DNA from: a virus
Virus record (IMG/VR): IMGVR_UViG_3300001349_000052
Coordinates: 4,093 to 32,283 of that record
DNA: 28,191 nucleotides
Strand: one strand, 5' to 3'
The position numbers and the translations under genes were made by a program. This document shows, in pieces, positions 1-8,387 of the stretch. Numbering within the stretch: the stretch's first letter is position 1; each line of letters opens with the position of its first letter. The notes beneath the pieces are model-generated. The model saw only the letters and a list, made by a program, of their open reading frames with translations, was not told the DNA's origin and made no database searches.

Positions 1-2
1 TA

Positions 3-131
3 AATTCAGCTGATGAACGTCTACAAGAAATAGATACTAAAGGTACATTTAAAAGTGATGATGAAATAGGTTGGTTTTTTAAACAAATAAAGGTATTACA
101 AACAAGTTTATCTCGATTTAAAATCGACTAA
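3..131 (+). CDS. C-terminal fragment of an unidentified protein (5' end outside window)
   Basis: An open frame enters from the left edge and ends at TAA 129-131, giving 42 residues. The visible tail is hydrophilic and helical-looking and ends QTSLSRFKID. No family can be recognised from so short a piece. It stops 8 bases before the ATG of the gp55-like gene and lies on the same strand, so the two are probably co-transcribed. It could be any phage gene; no function is proposed. Confidence 0.6.
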   Translation, partial: NSADERLQEIDTKGTFKSDDEIGWFFKQIKVLQTSLSRFKID

Positions 132-139
132 TAAAACAT

Positions 140-853
140 ATGGAACCTATAAAAAAGAAAAGAAGACCTAAGAGTAAAAACTACTTTACCCATGATACTG
201 AATTAGCTATTGTAAGATACAATAACGAACCTGATTTTGAAGTTAGAAGTAATATATACGATAAAGAAATACATTACCCCTTCTTCAAACTCACCCAGAA
301 TATAATTCATACCTTTAAATTCTACCATACAGAAGTAGAAAATTTAGAACACCTCCAACACGAGATAATTGTTTTTTTATTATCTAAAATTCACCTATTT
401 GACCCAACACGAGGAGCTAAAGCTTACTCGTATTTTGGTACGATAGTTAAACGTTGGTTAATCTTACATAACACTAAAAATTATAATAAAAAAATTAAAA
501 AAGTACCTGTTGATGTATTAACTGGGGAAAACTCTACACACACATATAAAATGGGTGATGAGATTATAAAATCAGATTTAGATAATTATATTGATATATT
601 TGTAGACCATGTTACAGCAAATATATTTAAATTATTTCCTAAAAAGAACGATGCACAGATAGCAGATGCCATCCTTGAGTTATTTAGAAAAAGGGAAACA
701 TTAGAAGTTTTTAATAAAAAAGCACTATACATATATATTCGTGAAATTATAGATGTAAAAACCCCTAAAATTACCAAAATAGCTGATAAACTTCATAGTA
801 TATTTAAGGAACAATATATATTCTATCTAGAAAATGGTTACGCTAGATTCTAA
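140..853 (+). CDS. gp55: gp55-like late-transcription sigma factor
   Basis: Probable phage sigma factor that redirects host RNA polymerase to late promoters, as T4 gp55 does together with the sliding clamp. The recognisable part is a sigma region-2-like segment at about residues 66-110. It has an acidic helix (ENLEHLQHEIIVFLLSKI), then FDPTRG (87-92), then KAYSYFGTIVKRWLI (94-108), matching the core-binding and -10-recognition helices of the family. The N-terminus is very basic (KKKRRPKSK). At 237 residues it is longer than T4 gp55 (185). The extra C-terminal part includes a possible helix-turn-helix around 200-225 (VKTPKITKIADKLHSIF). No clear clamp-binding tail is visible. The gene lacks the TATTTATAAY element found before the late blocks, so it is probably expressed earlier, together with the upstream gene. 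The start follows the previous stop by 8 bases without a Shine-Dalgarno. Alternative: another phage-encoded sigma-like protein. Confidence 0.8.
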   Translation: MEPIKKKRRPKSKNYFTHDTELAIVRYNNEPDFEVRSNIYDKEIHYPFFKLTQNIIHTFKFYHTEVENLEHLQHEIIVFLLSKIHLFDPTRGAKAYSYFGTIVKRWLILHNTKNYNKKIKKVPVDVLTGENSTHTYKMGDEIIKSDLDNYIDIFVDHVTANIFKLFPKKNDAQIADAILELFRKRETLEVFNKKALYIYIREIIDVKTPKITKIADKLHSIFKEQYIFYLENGYARF

Positions 854-869
854 ATCCTTCTTATATCCA

Positions 870-882
870 TATTTATAATAAA
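870..882 (+). promoter_or_regulatory. Putative late promoter element (copy 1)
   Basis: TATTTATAATAAA lies in the 37-base gap between the gp55-like gene and the next gene, 21 bases before ATG 891. The same 13-mer recurs at 4004. The element contains TATAAT at 874-879, which would put a transcript start near 885 and leave almost no leader. Promoter function is inferred from position and repetition. Confidence 0.6.
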
Positions 883-890
883 ACAATATT

Positions 891-1244
891 ATGGGAGCAC
901 TAGACAGCGTTGTATTTGGCAAAAAGAAATTTTCTGATATATTAAGTGAAATTTACGATAACCAAAAAACAAAACAACAACAAATTTCAGGATTAATTTC
1001 AGAATTAAAACCTCTTATTAGTGATATAGGTGATGCTACTTTAATTGTTCCACTTATTAAAGAATATATGGAAATTGGAGTTCGTAATGATGAACAACTA
1101 ATTAAAATGGCCACTATTATACAACGGGTTGTAAATAATTCTTCAAGTGAGGAAGTAGGTGGAATTACTGAAGAAGAAAAGGCACAATTAATGGCTGAGT
1201 TAGATAAACTTACTGATAGCTATGAAGAAAAGAAAAATAAATAA
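891..1244 (+). CDS. Small helical protein, unknown function, first gene of a late block
   Basis: 117 residues, not assignable to a named family. It starts MGALDSVVFGKKKFSDILSE and looks all-helical, with two long amphipathic segments (about 15-45 and 55-80). The C-terminus is highly charged, rich in Glu and Lys (EEEKAQLMAELDKL), and could form a coiled coil. There is no signal peptide or membrane segment. The gene follows a TATTTATAAT element and overlaps the next gene by one base (TAATG), so it is translationally coupled to the gp5/gpV-like protein. That suggests a baseplate or tail-assembly role, either structural or chaperone-like. A gp33-like transcription co-activator was considered because of the sigma factor next door, but no motif supports it. 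Confidence 0.75.
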   Translation: MGALDSVVFGKKKFSDILSEIYDNQKTKQQQISGLISELKPLISDIGDATLIVPLIKEYMEIGVRNDEQLIKMATIIQRVVNNSSSEEVGGITEEEKAQLMAELDKLTDSYEEKKNK

Positions 1245-2554
1245 TGTTAAAAACTGGATTTTCAAAATTAGCATCTGCTTCATCACAGGCCTCTAGGAAT
1301 AATTCCTCCTCTAATAATTTTTCTTCAAATGAAAATATTAGTACTGAATTCTTTCTAGCTAGAGTAATAGATATATCAATAAATTCAAACTCAGAATTAT
1401 TTGAGAATACAGGTGAATGGGGAGGTATTGGTTCTATTAAATTCCAGAAATTAGATAAAGTTATAAATCCTTCTGTTAAATCTGAAGAAAATACTACTTT
1501 TGCTACTCCATTAAATTCTCAAATTAAAAGTTATCCTTTAGTAAATGAATTAGTTTTAATACTTAAAGGACCTGCAACTTCAAATGCACAAACCTCAGGA
1601 ACATCTACTTATTATTATGTAAATTCTGTAGCTTTATGGAATAACCAACATGTTAATCCTTACCCTGATAATGTATTTACTAATACGGAAGTTGCTCCTC
1701 CTATGAATAAAAGTATATTTGATATATTAGCAGGTAGTACTAAAAAACAATCTGAAACAGTTACTCAAGTAAATTTAAATGGTAATAGTAAAGGAACATT
1801 TTCTGAAAAAGCAAATATCCATCCTATTTTACCATTTGCCGGTGATAATATATTTGAAGGTAGATTTGGTAACAGTATTAGATTAGGAAATACTTCTAAA
1901 ACAGGAGGGAAACAAAATAATTGGTCTGAAACAGGAGAAAATGGAAGCCCTATTTCTATACTTAGAAATGGACAACCAATATCGGGTAGTTCTGAAGGGT
2001 ATATTCCTGAAGTAGAAGATATAAACAAAGATTTAACTTCTATTTATTTAACTTCTACCCAAAAAATCCCAATTGAAGTAGCAACTTCTATAACAGCAGC
2101 AGGTGAGGCATCAACAGTACCCTTTTCTACAATAACTTCACCCCCTGTTAAATCCCCTAAATCATATAATCAACCTCAAATAATACTAAGTTCAGGTAGG
2201 TTATTATTTAACTCTATAAGTGATAGTATAATTTTATCTTCACATAAATCTATAGTAGCTGAATCTCGATTAGATGCAGGGTTAAAATCCCAAACTAGAA
2301 ATGTAAATATAATAGCTGAAAAAGGTATAGTAAGAGTAGGTACTGAAATGGCAGACCAATCCGCGGTTAAAGGTGATGATTTTAATATACAATTTGATGC
2401 TCTATTAGTTCAATTAAAACTTCTATGTAAGGCACTAGAAAATGAACCTGCTCTTTCAATAGCAAAGGCACAAGCAACTTTAACATCAGGTAACATTGAT
2501 ACTATAAGGCAAGCTTTACCTAATTATTTATCTAAAAAAGTAAAAATAACATAG
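1244..2554 (+). CDS. Baseplate spike/hub protein, gp5/gpV-like
   Basis: 436 residues. The N-terminal 30 residues are Ser/Asn-rich. Residues about 35-135 look like the OB-fold domain of phage hub/spike proteins: beta-strands such as FFLARVIDISIN, then PLVNELVLILKGP, then YYYVNSVALWNNQHVNPYP. The middle carries EGRFGNSIRLG (205-215), SPISILRNGQ (235-244) and EDINKDLTSIYLTSTQKIP. Residues about 310-367 are short alternating beta-strands (PQIILSSGRLLFNSISDSII, later NVNIIAEKGIVRVG), as expected for a trimeric beta-prism or needle. No lysozyme domain is visible, unlike T4 gp5. The gene sits before gp25 and gp6 homologues, which fits a baseplate hub role. It overlaps the upstream gene by one base and ends in TAG, the only non-TAA stop in the window. 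The exact homologue (gp5, gpV or another hub protein) is uncertain. Confidence 0.6.
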   Translation: MLKTGFSKLASASSQASRNNSSSNNFSSNENISTEFFLARVIDISINSNSELFENTGEWGGIGSIKFQKLDKVINPSVKSEENTTFATPLNSQIKSYPLVNELVLILKGPATSNAQTSGTSTYYYVNSVALWNNQHVNPYPDNVFTNTEVAPPMNKSIFDILAGSTKKQSETVTQVNLNGNSKGTFSEKANIHPILPFAGDNIFEGRFGNSIRLGNTSKTGGKQNNWSETGENGSPISILRNGQPISGSSEGYIPEVEDINKDLTSIYLTSTQKIPIEVATSITAAGEASTVPFSTITSPPVKSPKSYNQPQIILSSGRLLFNSISDSIILSSHKSIVAESRLDAGLKSQTRNVNIIAEKGIVRVGTEMADQSAVKGDDFNIQFDALLVQLKLLCKALENEPALSIAKAQATLTSGNIDTIRQALPNYLSKKVKIT

Positions 2555-2555
2555 T

Positions 2556-3998
2556 ATGGAAAGGAATGAAGATTTAGAAAATACCCTTCTAGACCTTGCT
2601 GGTCAATTTATACAAACAGATAAGGGAAAAGCATTAATTGCTAAGGCAGAAGCAGTAAAAGGGGATGTTGAAGCTTTTAAACAAAAATTAGATAATAACA
2701 AAGAATTATTTGATGAATTAAAAGAAAAATACAAACCAGTAATTTTAACTTTTACTACTAAAGGTAGAGTATTTGATGAACAGACTGGTGATCCCCTTGT
2801 TGGTGTTGAGGTACAACCTGAATTATTATTATACCCTATGATTGAAACTAGGGATGATGAGGGTAAAATAAAATATAAGCACGATAAAGATAGTAAAAAG
2901 AAAATAAAAACAGATGCCGAAGGTAGATATACTATAAGATTTGGTGTACCTGCTTTACCTAACTTAAATAATAAAATATTAGTTAAACCTATAGTACTAT
3001 ATCAAAAAGAAAAATATCTACCTGCTATCCAAACTCTAATTACAGGTGAAAATGAAGTATTACAAACACTTCCAATAAAATCTTTAATTAATCTAGATAT
3101 CGCGGCGGAACAAGCTGCTCAAAAAATTAAAGAAGAAGTAGGCAACGCAGCAGAAAAAGCAGCGGATTTTGCTTTAGAAGCAGCAGAAAAAGCCTTAAAT
3201 GTAATACAATCCCAAGTAATGAAAATGGCACTTGTATGTCAAACTAAGCTATTTCCCTTAGCTATATCCTTAATGATTGTATTTGGTATAGCAAAACGAG
3301 AGCAAGCATTACAAAGACAAGAAAAATGTCCTAATAATGCCCTATTAAAGGCTGCTATTAAACGTAGAAACTCTATTGTAAGACAAATTAACCAAATTTG
3401 GGGGGTTATAGCTGCTAATACAGCATTAGCGGCACTTATACTTTATTTAAGTATTCAATTTAAAATAGGAAAAATAAGCATAGGTTCTATTCCTTTACCT
3501 TTAGGTGCCCCTTTAGGAGTAGGTGTTCCTTATAATATAGTATCCAAATTACAAGGAATAGAAGACTTACTAAAAGACTTTGAAGATTTTAGTAAACAAT
3601 TAAAAACAGCATTGATAATATCACTTGTATTTCTAATTATATCTTTAATTATTATACTAAAATATATGAAAACAGTAGATTTACTAATAAATAGATGTTC
3701 AGATGGTAGTATACCTATGGATGAAATCAATGCTGAACTTTTAGCATTATCTGATGCCGCTAAAGAAGATGGTAATGAAGAATTACAACTTGTAAATGGA
3801 TTTAAATTATTAGTTGTACCCGTAATTTCAGAACAGCAGAGTGATGAACAAGGTGATTTATATAGAAGAAGAGCAATCGCCAAAAATGCAGATGGAGTTA
3901 TTATCCTTGAGGGTGAACCTTCATTTAGTGCTGAGGATCAAATATTACTTGATGAACTCGCGTTTTACATTAAACAAAATAATTTAAAAGCATATTAA
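2556..3998 (+). CDS. Virion-operon protein with carboxypeptidase-regulatory-like domain and hydrophobic segments
   Basis: 480 residues. The N-terminal 60 residues are helical. Residues about 67-172 match the carboxypeptidase-regulatory-like (transthyretin-type beta-sandwich) pattern: TTKGRVFDEQTGDPLVGVEV (67-86), then TDAEGRYTIRFG (119-130). This fold is very common in Bacteroidota surface proteins. An Ala/Glu-rich helix follows (183-215, repeats such as AAEKAADFALEAAEKAL). Hydrophobic stretches lie at about 226-246, 282-303 and 350-371; the last two are strong transmembrane candidates. The C-terminal 100 residues are soluble and acidic. There is no signal peptide. The gene is last in the 891-3998 block and starts 2 bases after the previous stop. 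A membrane-spanning protein in a baseplate operon may be a virion component that enters the host envelope at injection, but this is inference. Confidence 0.6.
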   Translation: MERNEDLENTLLDLAGQFIQTDKGKALIAKAEAVKGDVEAFKQKLDNNKELFDELKEKYKPVILTFTTKGRVFDEQTGDPLVGVEVQPELLLYPMIETRDDEGKIKYKHDKDSKKKIKTDAEGRYTIRFGVPALPNLNNKILVKPIVLYQKEKYLPAIQTLITGENEVLQTLPIKSLINLDIAAEQAAQKIKEEVGNAAEKAADFALEAAEKALNVIQSQVMKMALVCQTKLFPLAISLMIVFGIAKREQALQRQEKCPNNALLKAAIKRRNSIVRQINQIWGVIAANTALAALILYLSIQFKIGKISIGSIPLPLGAPLGVGVPYNIVSKLQGIEDLLKDFEDFSKQLKTALIISLVFLIISLIIILKYMKTVDLLINRCSDGSIPMDEINAELLALSDAAKEDGNEELQLVNGFKLLVVPVISEQQSDEQGDLYRRRAIAKNADGVIILEGEPSFSAEDQILLDELAFYIKQNNLKAY

Positions 3999-4003
3999 TA
4001 TAA

Positions 4004-4016
4004 TATTTATAATAAA
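4004..4016 (+). promoter_or_regulatory. Putative late promoter element (copy 2)
   Basis: TATTTATAATAAA, identical over 13 bases to the copy at 870, in the 29-base gap before ATG 4028. TATAAT is at 4008-4013. It would drive the wedge block from 4028 to 14199, in which the genes are separated by at most 5 bases. Confidence 0.6.
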
Positions 4017-4027
4017 GTAACAGATAT

Positions 4028-4423
4028 ATGAAATTAAGTCAACTAAAAACAATCGTAAAGGAAGCCGTAAAAGAGGCAATCCAAGAAGAAATGAAAGATA
4101 TTCTTATGGAAGCTGTACGTAGTTCTAAACAAACAGTTATCGAAACTAAATCACCTTCTCCTTTAACTGGGGTAGGAACACCTGGACCTATGAACCCAAT
4201 AGCTCAAACTCCTATGCATGAAGATAAAAGGATGGAAATGAGAGAAAACATACAAAGTGTATTAGGATCTATGATGCCTGATGCTAATGGTAATATAAAA
4301 GCAACAACAAATAGTATGCCATTACAAATGGGTAGTATGGATACAACTAGCCCAAATGGTAGTTTACCCCAAGGTGAAGTAGATATGAGCCAAATAATGA
4401 GTTTAATGAAAGGTAAGATATAA
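4028..4423 (+). CDS. Small protein with N-terminal amphipathic helix, unknown function
   Basis: 131 residues with no family recognised. The first 35 residues form a strongly charged amphipathic helix (LKTIVKEAVKEAIQEEMKDI) that could be a coiled coil or assembly signal. The remainder is low-complexity, rich in Pro, Met, Gly, Ser and Thr, and probably disordered (for example GVGTPGPMNPIAQTPM). The C-terminus ends MSQIMSLMKGKI. It is the first gene after a TATTTATAAT element and is followed after 1 base by gp25, so it belongs to the baseplate wedge block. An assembly factor or a flexible minor virion protein would fit, but this is not shown by the sequence. Confidence 0.7.
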   Translation: MKLSQLKTIVKEAVKEAIQEEMKDILMEAVRSSKQTVIETKSPSPLTGVGTPGPMNPIAQTPMHEDKRMEMRENIQSVLGSMMPDANGNIKATTNSMPLQMGSMDTTSPNGSLPQGEVDMSQIMSLMKGKI

Positions 4424-4424
4424 T

Positions 4425-4832
4425 ATGGCGTTTGGAGCAATAAATAAATTCCCAAATGACACTAGACCCCGAGTAGGTATAGGTGTTAATATACCTTTTA
4501 ACGAAGGTGGGGTATTTACTCCAAATTACACAACAGCAGAATCAATTAAGAATAATTTAATTAATTATTTTTTAACAAACCCAGGAGAAAGACCAGGTAA
4601 TCCTAGATTTGGTGGGGGTTTAAGAGCATTTATATTTGAACAAATTACAAATAATAATTTAGAATATTTAAAAGAAGATGTTTCTAACAAAATAAAAGTT
4701 AAATTTCCTAATGTTGAAGTAGTTGAATTAAATGTTTTAGCAGCAACAGATAACAATGAAGTAACAATACAATTGTATTATAGAGTAACTAACACTTCTA
4801 TTGAAGATGAACTCGTATTAAATTTCGCATAA
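4425..4832 (+). CDS. gp25: Baseplate wedge subunit, gp25/gpW-like
   Basis: 135 residues, close to T4 gp25 (132). This family (gp25, P2 gpW, type VI secretion TssE) joins the inner baseplate to the first sheath ring. The diagnostic core is LINYFLTNPGERPGNPRFGG (45-64), with the conserved Gly-Glu-Arg and the Phe-Gly that follows. Next come a helical segment (LEYLKEDVSNKIKVKFPNV) and the C-terminal beta-strands VTIQLYYRV and ELVLNF. It overlaps the gp6-like start by one base (TAATG), so the two are coupled. The gp25-gp6 order is typical of contractile-tail baseplates. Confidence 0.9.
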   Translation: MAFGAINKFPNDTRPRVGIGVNIPFNEGGVFTPNYTTAESIKNNLINYFLTNPGERPGNPRFGGGLRAFIFEQITNNNLEYLKEDVSNKIKVKFPNVEVVELNVLAATDNNEVTIQLYYRVTNTSIEDELVLNFA

Positions 4833-6673
4833 TGGCAATAAAAAGAAACATAAACTACATAAATAAAGAATTTTCGGAGTATAGGTCTCAATTAATTAAT
4901 TACTCACAGACTTATTTCCCAACCACTTATACTGACTTTACGGAGACATCACCTGGTATGATGTTTATTGAACAAGCCGCTTATGTTAGTGATGTATTAT
5001 CCTTTTATTTAGATAACCAAGTTCAAGAGAATTTTTTACAATATGCAAGACAAAATAGTAACTTATATGATTTAGCATATATGTGGGGTTATAAACCTAA
5101 GGCAACAGGTTTAGCAGAAACCACTATGGAATTCTACCAACAACTACCAGCTAAATTAGTAGATAATGAATATATACCTGATTATGATTACTCAGTAACA
5201 ATTCCAGCCAATACTACTATAAGTACCCAAACAGGTACATCAATTAAGTTTTCTATAGAAGATCCAATTGATTTTTCAGTTTCATCCTCTTCGGACACAA
5301 CGGAGGTATTTATTGCTCAAACAAATGCTGGTGTACCTTCATATTATCTACTCCAAAAAACTAGAAAAGCATTTTCAGGAACTATAACTACAGATAGTTT
5401 TACGTTTACTAACCCACAAGAATTTCAAACTGTAACTTTAACATCCCCTAATATTGCGGGTATTATAGATATATTTGATTCTGAGGGAAACAGATGGTAT
5501 GAAGTAGATTATTTAGCCCAAGATTTAGTATACGATAGCTTAAAAAATACAAATGTAAATAGTCCTAATACTTTTGAGGATTCGGATGCACCATTTTTAT
5601 TACAAACTAAAAACGTTCAAAATAGGTTTGCTACGAGATTTTTATCCCCCACAGAACTACAAATTCAATTTGGGTCAGGAAACCCAGCAGATACAACAGA
5701 AGATGTAATACCAAATTCTATGAATGTAGGTTTAGGTTTACCATTTGAGCAAGATAAACTTACAACAGCTTATAGCCCAACAAATTTTATATTTACAAAT
5801 ACTTATGGTGTTTCACCAACAAATACCACTTTAACAGTTAGGTATTATACGGGTGGTGGGGTTCAATCTAATGTATTATCAAATACGATTACTAATTTAG
5901 ATAATAACAACATTACTTTTAATAAAAACAACTTAAACCAAGCAACTTCAAATTATATTTTTAACACTGTTGCCGCTAATAATAAAATAGCGGCGAGTGG
6001 GGGTCAAGATGGTGACACGATAGAAGAAATAAGACAAAACTCTATATCACAGTTTTCTACTCAATTAAGAAATGTAACTCAAGATGATTATTTAGTAAGA
6101 GCTTTAAGCATGCCCTCTAAATATGGTACTATATCAAAAGGATGGACACAAAAACCTAATGCTGATGATGGTAATACTACATTGGATTTATATGTATTAT
6201 CCAATAATCTTAACAATAAATTAAATTTGGCATCGGATACACTGAAACAAAATTTAAGGACATATATAAACCAGTATAGAATGATCGGTGATACTATTAG
6301 TATTAAAGATGCATTCATTATTAATTTTGGGGTTTCATTTGAAGTGATAACTTATCCTAATTTTAATAGTAATGAAGTAATAGAAAGATGTATATCGGCT
6401 TTAAAAGATTATTTTTTAACTGATAAATGGCAAATAAACCAACCTATTATAGTACCTGATATTTACGTATTATTAGATACTTTAGATGGGGTACAAACTG
6501 TAAAAACAGTTAATATTGGTAACTTAGCAGGAACATCATCAGGATACTCACAATGGGCTTATGATATGAGTGGAGCAAATCAAAATGGAACAATATACCC
6601 ATCATTAGACCCAAGTATATTTGAACTTAAATACCCAGACACAGACATACAAGGAAGGGTAGTAAACTTATAA
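4832..6673 (+). CDS. gp6: Baseplate wedge protein, gp6 / baseplate J-like
   Basis: 613 residues (T4 gp6 is 660). It forms the wedge core that links baseplate sectors and transmits the sheath-contraction signal. The N-terminus has the family-like pattern TDFTETSPGMMFIEQAAYVS (about 35-54), followed by SFYLDNQVQENFLQYARQN and LYDLAYMWGYKPK. The baseplate J-like core is at about 386-445: GGQDGDTIEEIRQNSISQF, then LRNVTQDDYLVRAL, the usual Gly-Gly-x-Asp-x-(Glu/Asp) and Arg-x-Val-Thr-x-x-Asp-Tyr arrangement. The C-terminal third holds alternating strands and helices (ISALKDYFLTDKWQINQPI) as in gpJ relatives. The gene overlaps gp25 by one base and the next gene starts 2 bases after it. Confidence 0.88.
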   Translation: MAIKRNINYINKEFSEYRSQLINYSQTYFPTTYTDFTETSPGMMFIEQAAYVSDVLSFYLDNQVQENFLQYARQNSNLYDLAYMWGYKPKATGLAETTMEFYQQLPAKLVDNEYIPDYDYSVTIPANTTISTQTGTSIKFSIEDPIDFSVSSSSDTTEVFIAQTNAGVPSYYLLQKTRKAFSGTITTDSFTFTNPQEFQTVTLTSPNIAGIIDIFDSEGNRWYEVDYLAQDLVYDSLKNTNVNSPNTFEDSDAPFLLQTKNVQNRFATRFLSPTELQIQFGSGNPADTTEDVIPNSMNVGLGLPFEQDKLTTAYSPTNFIFTNTYGVSPTNTTLTVRYYTGGGVQSNVLSNTITNLDNNNITFNKNNLNQATSNYIFNTVAANNKIAASGGQDGDTIEEIRQNSISQFSTQLRNVTQDDYLVRALSMPSKYGTISKGWTQKPNADDGNTTLDLYVLSNNLNNKLNLASDTLKQNLRTYINQYRMIGDTISIKDAFIINFGVSFEVITYPNFNSNEVIERCISALKDYFLTDKWQINQPIIVPDIYVLLDTLDGVQTVKTVNIGNLAGTSSGYSQWAYDMSGANQNGTIYPSLDPSIFELKYPDTDIQGRVVNL

Positions 6674-6675
6674 TT

Positions 6676-7851
6676 ATGGCCATATATAAATTATTCCCAG
6701 AAAAAGATGCAGCTATATATAGTGCATATCCTGCTATGAATACAGGATTAGATCCTATATTAGAGGTAAACAATAAAGTAACAGATTTAAATCCTACAGC
6801 ACAAGTAGCTAGGACATTAGTTAAATTTGATCAAAATGAAATAGTAAATGTTCTTGATAACATAGCAAAAGTTACAGCATCTGCAGGTGTTGTTTGGGAT
6901 GTTGATTTAAATTTATATGTTGCTAAAGCATCCAATGTAACTATAGATTCTAACATTATTGTCGCACCTCTTTCGGGGTCATGGAATAATGGTACAGGTC
7001 AATATTTAGATAGTAACATTAATGGTACAGGGGTAAGTTGGAAATATACTGACTTTTCAGGTTCAAATGAATGGGTTACAGCTGGATGGGCTCCTTTAAT
7101 TACAGGTTCCTTTTCAGGTAGTAATAATGCAGGTGGTGGAAATTGGTATACCGGCTCAGGTGGTTATCCAAATATCCCACAAGCTTTAACTTCATCACAA
7201 GAATTTAGTTTAAGAAGTAATAAAGATTTAAAAGTAGGTGTTAGACCTGCTGTTGAAGTATGGTATTCATCTTCACAAGATATAAATTCAGGATTAATTG
7301 AAATAGAAAACCAAGGATTTATAGTTAAATGGGATAATGAATTTGAATTCATTACCTCTAGTGCTATAACACCTCAATTAAGTTATTATTCTGTAGATAC
7401 AAATACAATATATCCTCCTCAATTAGATATAAAATGGAGAGATTTTAATTATAATACAGGGACATTAGATGTAATTGATACACCAGATTTATTTGTTGCT
7501 TTAGATAATAATCCTGGAGTATTTTATAGTGAAAGTATTAATCAATTTAGATTAAATGTAAGACCTGAATTTCCCGTACGTACATTTAAAACAGGGTCTT
7601 TATACACAGTTAATAACGCTCTACCTTCAGAATCATATTATGCTATTAAAGATCTAGATACTAATGAATTCGTAGTGGACTTTGATAACCAATATACACA
7701 AATTAGTTGTGATGAAACTGGAAGTTTCTTCACTGTTTATATGAATGGTTTGGAACCCGAAAGATATTATAATATATTAATCCAAACTAATATTAAAGGT
7801 AATACAATAGTTATGGATGAAAATTATTACTTTAAAGTAGTTAATGGGTAA
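6676..7851 (+). CDS. Virion protein with N-terminal DNRLRE-like beta-sandwich
   Basis: 391 residues. The first ~145 residues follow the layout of DNRLRE/CBM-like beta-sandwich domains: KDAAIYSAYPAMNTGLDPIL (10-29), then ARTLVKFD (44-51), then WDVDLNLYVAKASNV, then VAPLSGSWNNGTGQY and TGVSW. In other proteins this fold is a surface or carbohydrate-binding module. The rest is beta-rich, with a conserved-looking strand set around YPPQLDIKWRDFNY and a C-terminal Ig-like segment (YYNILIQTNIKGNTI). Its place directly after gp6 suggests a baseplate peripheral or fibre-attachment protein. I could not match it to T4 gp8, gp9 or gp10. There is no signal peptide or membrane segment. The start is 2 bases after the gp6 stop and lacks a Shine-Dalgarno. 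Confidence 0.65.
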   Translation: MAIYKLFPEKDAAIYSAYPAMNTGLDPILEVNNKVTDLNPTAQVARTLVKFDQNEIVNVLDNIAKVTASAGVVWDVDLNLYVAKASNVTIDSNIIVAPLSGSWNNGTGQYLDSNINGTGVSWKYTDFSGSNEWVTAGWAPLITGSFSGSNNAGGGNWYTGSGGYPNIPQALTSSQEFSLRSNKDLKVGVRPAVEVWYSSSQDINSGLIEIENQGFIVKWDNEFEFITSSAITPQLSYYSVDTNTIYPPQLDIKWRDFNYNTGTLDVIDTPDLFVALDNNPGVFYSESINQFRLNVRPEFPVRTFKTGSLYTVNNALPSESYYAIKDLDTNEFVVDFDNQYTQISCDETGSFFTVYMNGLEPERYYNILIQTNIKGNTIVMDENYYFKVVNG

Positions 7852-7856
7852 ACAAC

Positions 7857-8387
7857 ATGGAGAGAATTAAAGAAAGAATAGATCTTGCAAAAGAAGTATA
7901 TTCCAAAACGGGGTATCCTATAATAATTGATACCAACTTTAACGAGTTAGGTAATCTCTCTGTTAATGAGGAATTAGAAATAACAGTTACTGTTAATGAA
8001 TTCTTTCAATATTATAATGATCTATTTTATGAAATCCCTGCTCTTGGAGATACTAATTCTCACCAATATCTAATAGAAACTAGTAAAGAATATATTGGAT
8101 TTGAGGATACTAATAAGATAATTGAAGCCCTAAGAAAAGAAATTACCCAATTAAGAAGAGATTTATTACAATCACAAATAGAAAAAGCAGAAGCTTTATC
8201 GGGTACTAATTTAGGTTTAGATATAAACTCAATAGATGATGTAGAAATAAATTCAGATGATTATCGACAAATAGTAGATAGTGTTTCAGACGTAGGAGAT
8301 AGTCCTGCTTCAAACACTACTAATACAACTATTGTAAGCAGTTCACCTGCAAATCCAACATCAACATCAACAAGCGGAGGATACTAA
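7857..8387 (+). CDS. Virion-operon protein with coiled coil and Ser/Thr-rich tail
   Basis: 176 residues, family not recognised. The N-terminal ~90 residues look folded (mixed alpha/beta, GYPIIIDTNFNELGNL). A probable coiled coil spans about 92-120 (IIEALRKEITQLRRDLLQSQ). The C-terminal 35 residues are a low-complexity Asn/Ser/Thr/Pro tail ending SGGY. The last codons also form the only clear Shine-Dalgarno-like sequence in the window (GGAGG at 8376-8380), upstream of the next gene. Its position inside the wedge block suggests a small structural or trimerising adaptor for the giant protein that follows. Confidence 0.65.
   Translation: MERIKERIDLAKEVYSKTGYPIIIDTNFNELGNLSVNEELEITVTVNEFFQYYNDLFYEIPALGDTNSHQYLIETSKEYIGFEDTNKIIEALRKEITQLRRDLLQSQIEKAEALSGTNLGLDINSIDDVEINSDDYRQIVDSVSDVGDSPASNTTNTTIVSSSPANPTSTSTSGGY
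8376..8380 (+). promoter_or_regulatory. Shine-Dalgarno-like GGAGG before the 1936-residue protein
   Basis: GGAGG lies 8 bases before ATG 8389, inside the Gly-Gly codons at the end of the upstream gene. No other start in the window has a comparable sequence. It may boost initiation of the giant gene or be a codon coincidence. Confidence 0.4.

Noticed and set aside
586-777. Minus-strand ORFs opposite the gp55-like and other genes
   Set aside because: All have atypical composition, lie fully opposite well-supported + strand genes and show no family features.
1244-2554. Lysozyme activity in the gp5/gpV-like protein
   Set aside because: T4 gp5 has an inserted lysozyme domain, but no Glu-Asp-Thr catalytic arrangement or matching segment is visible here.
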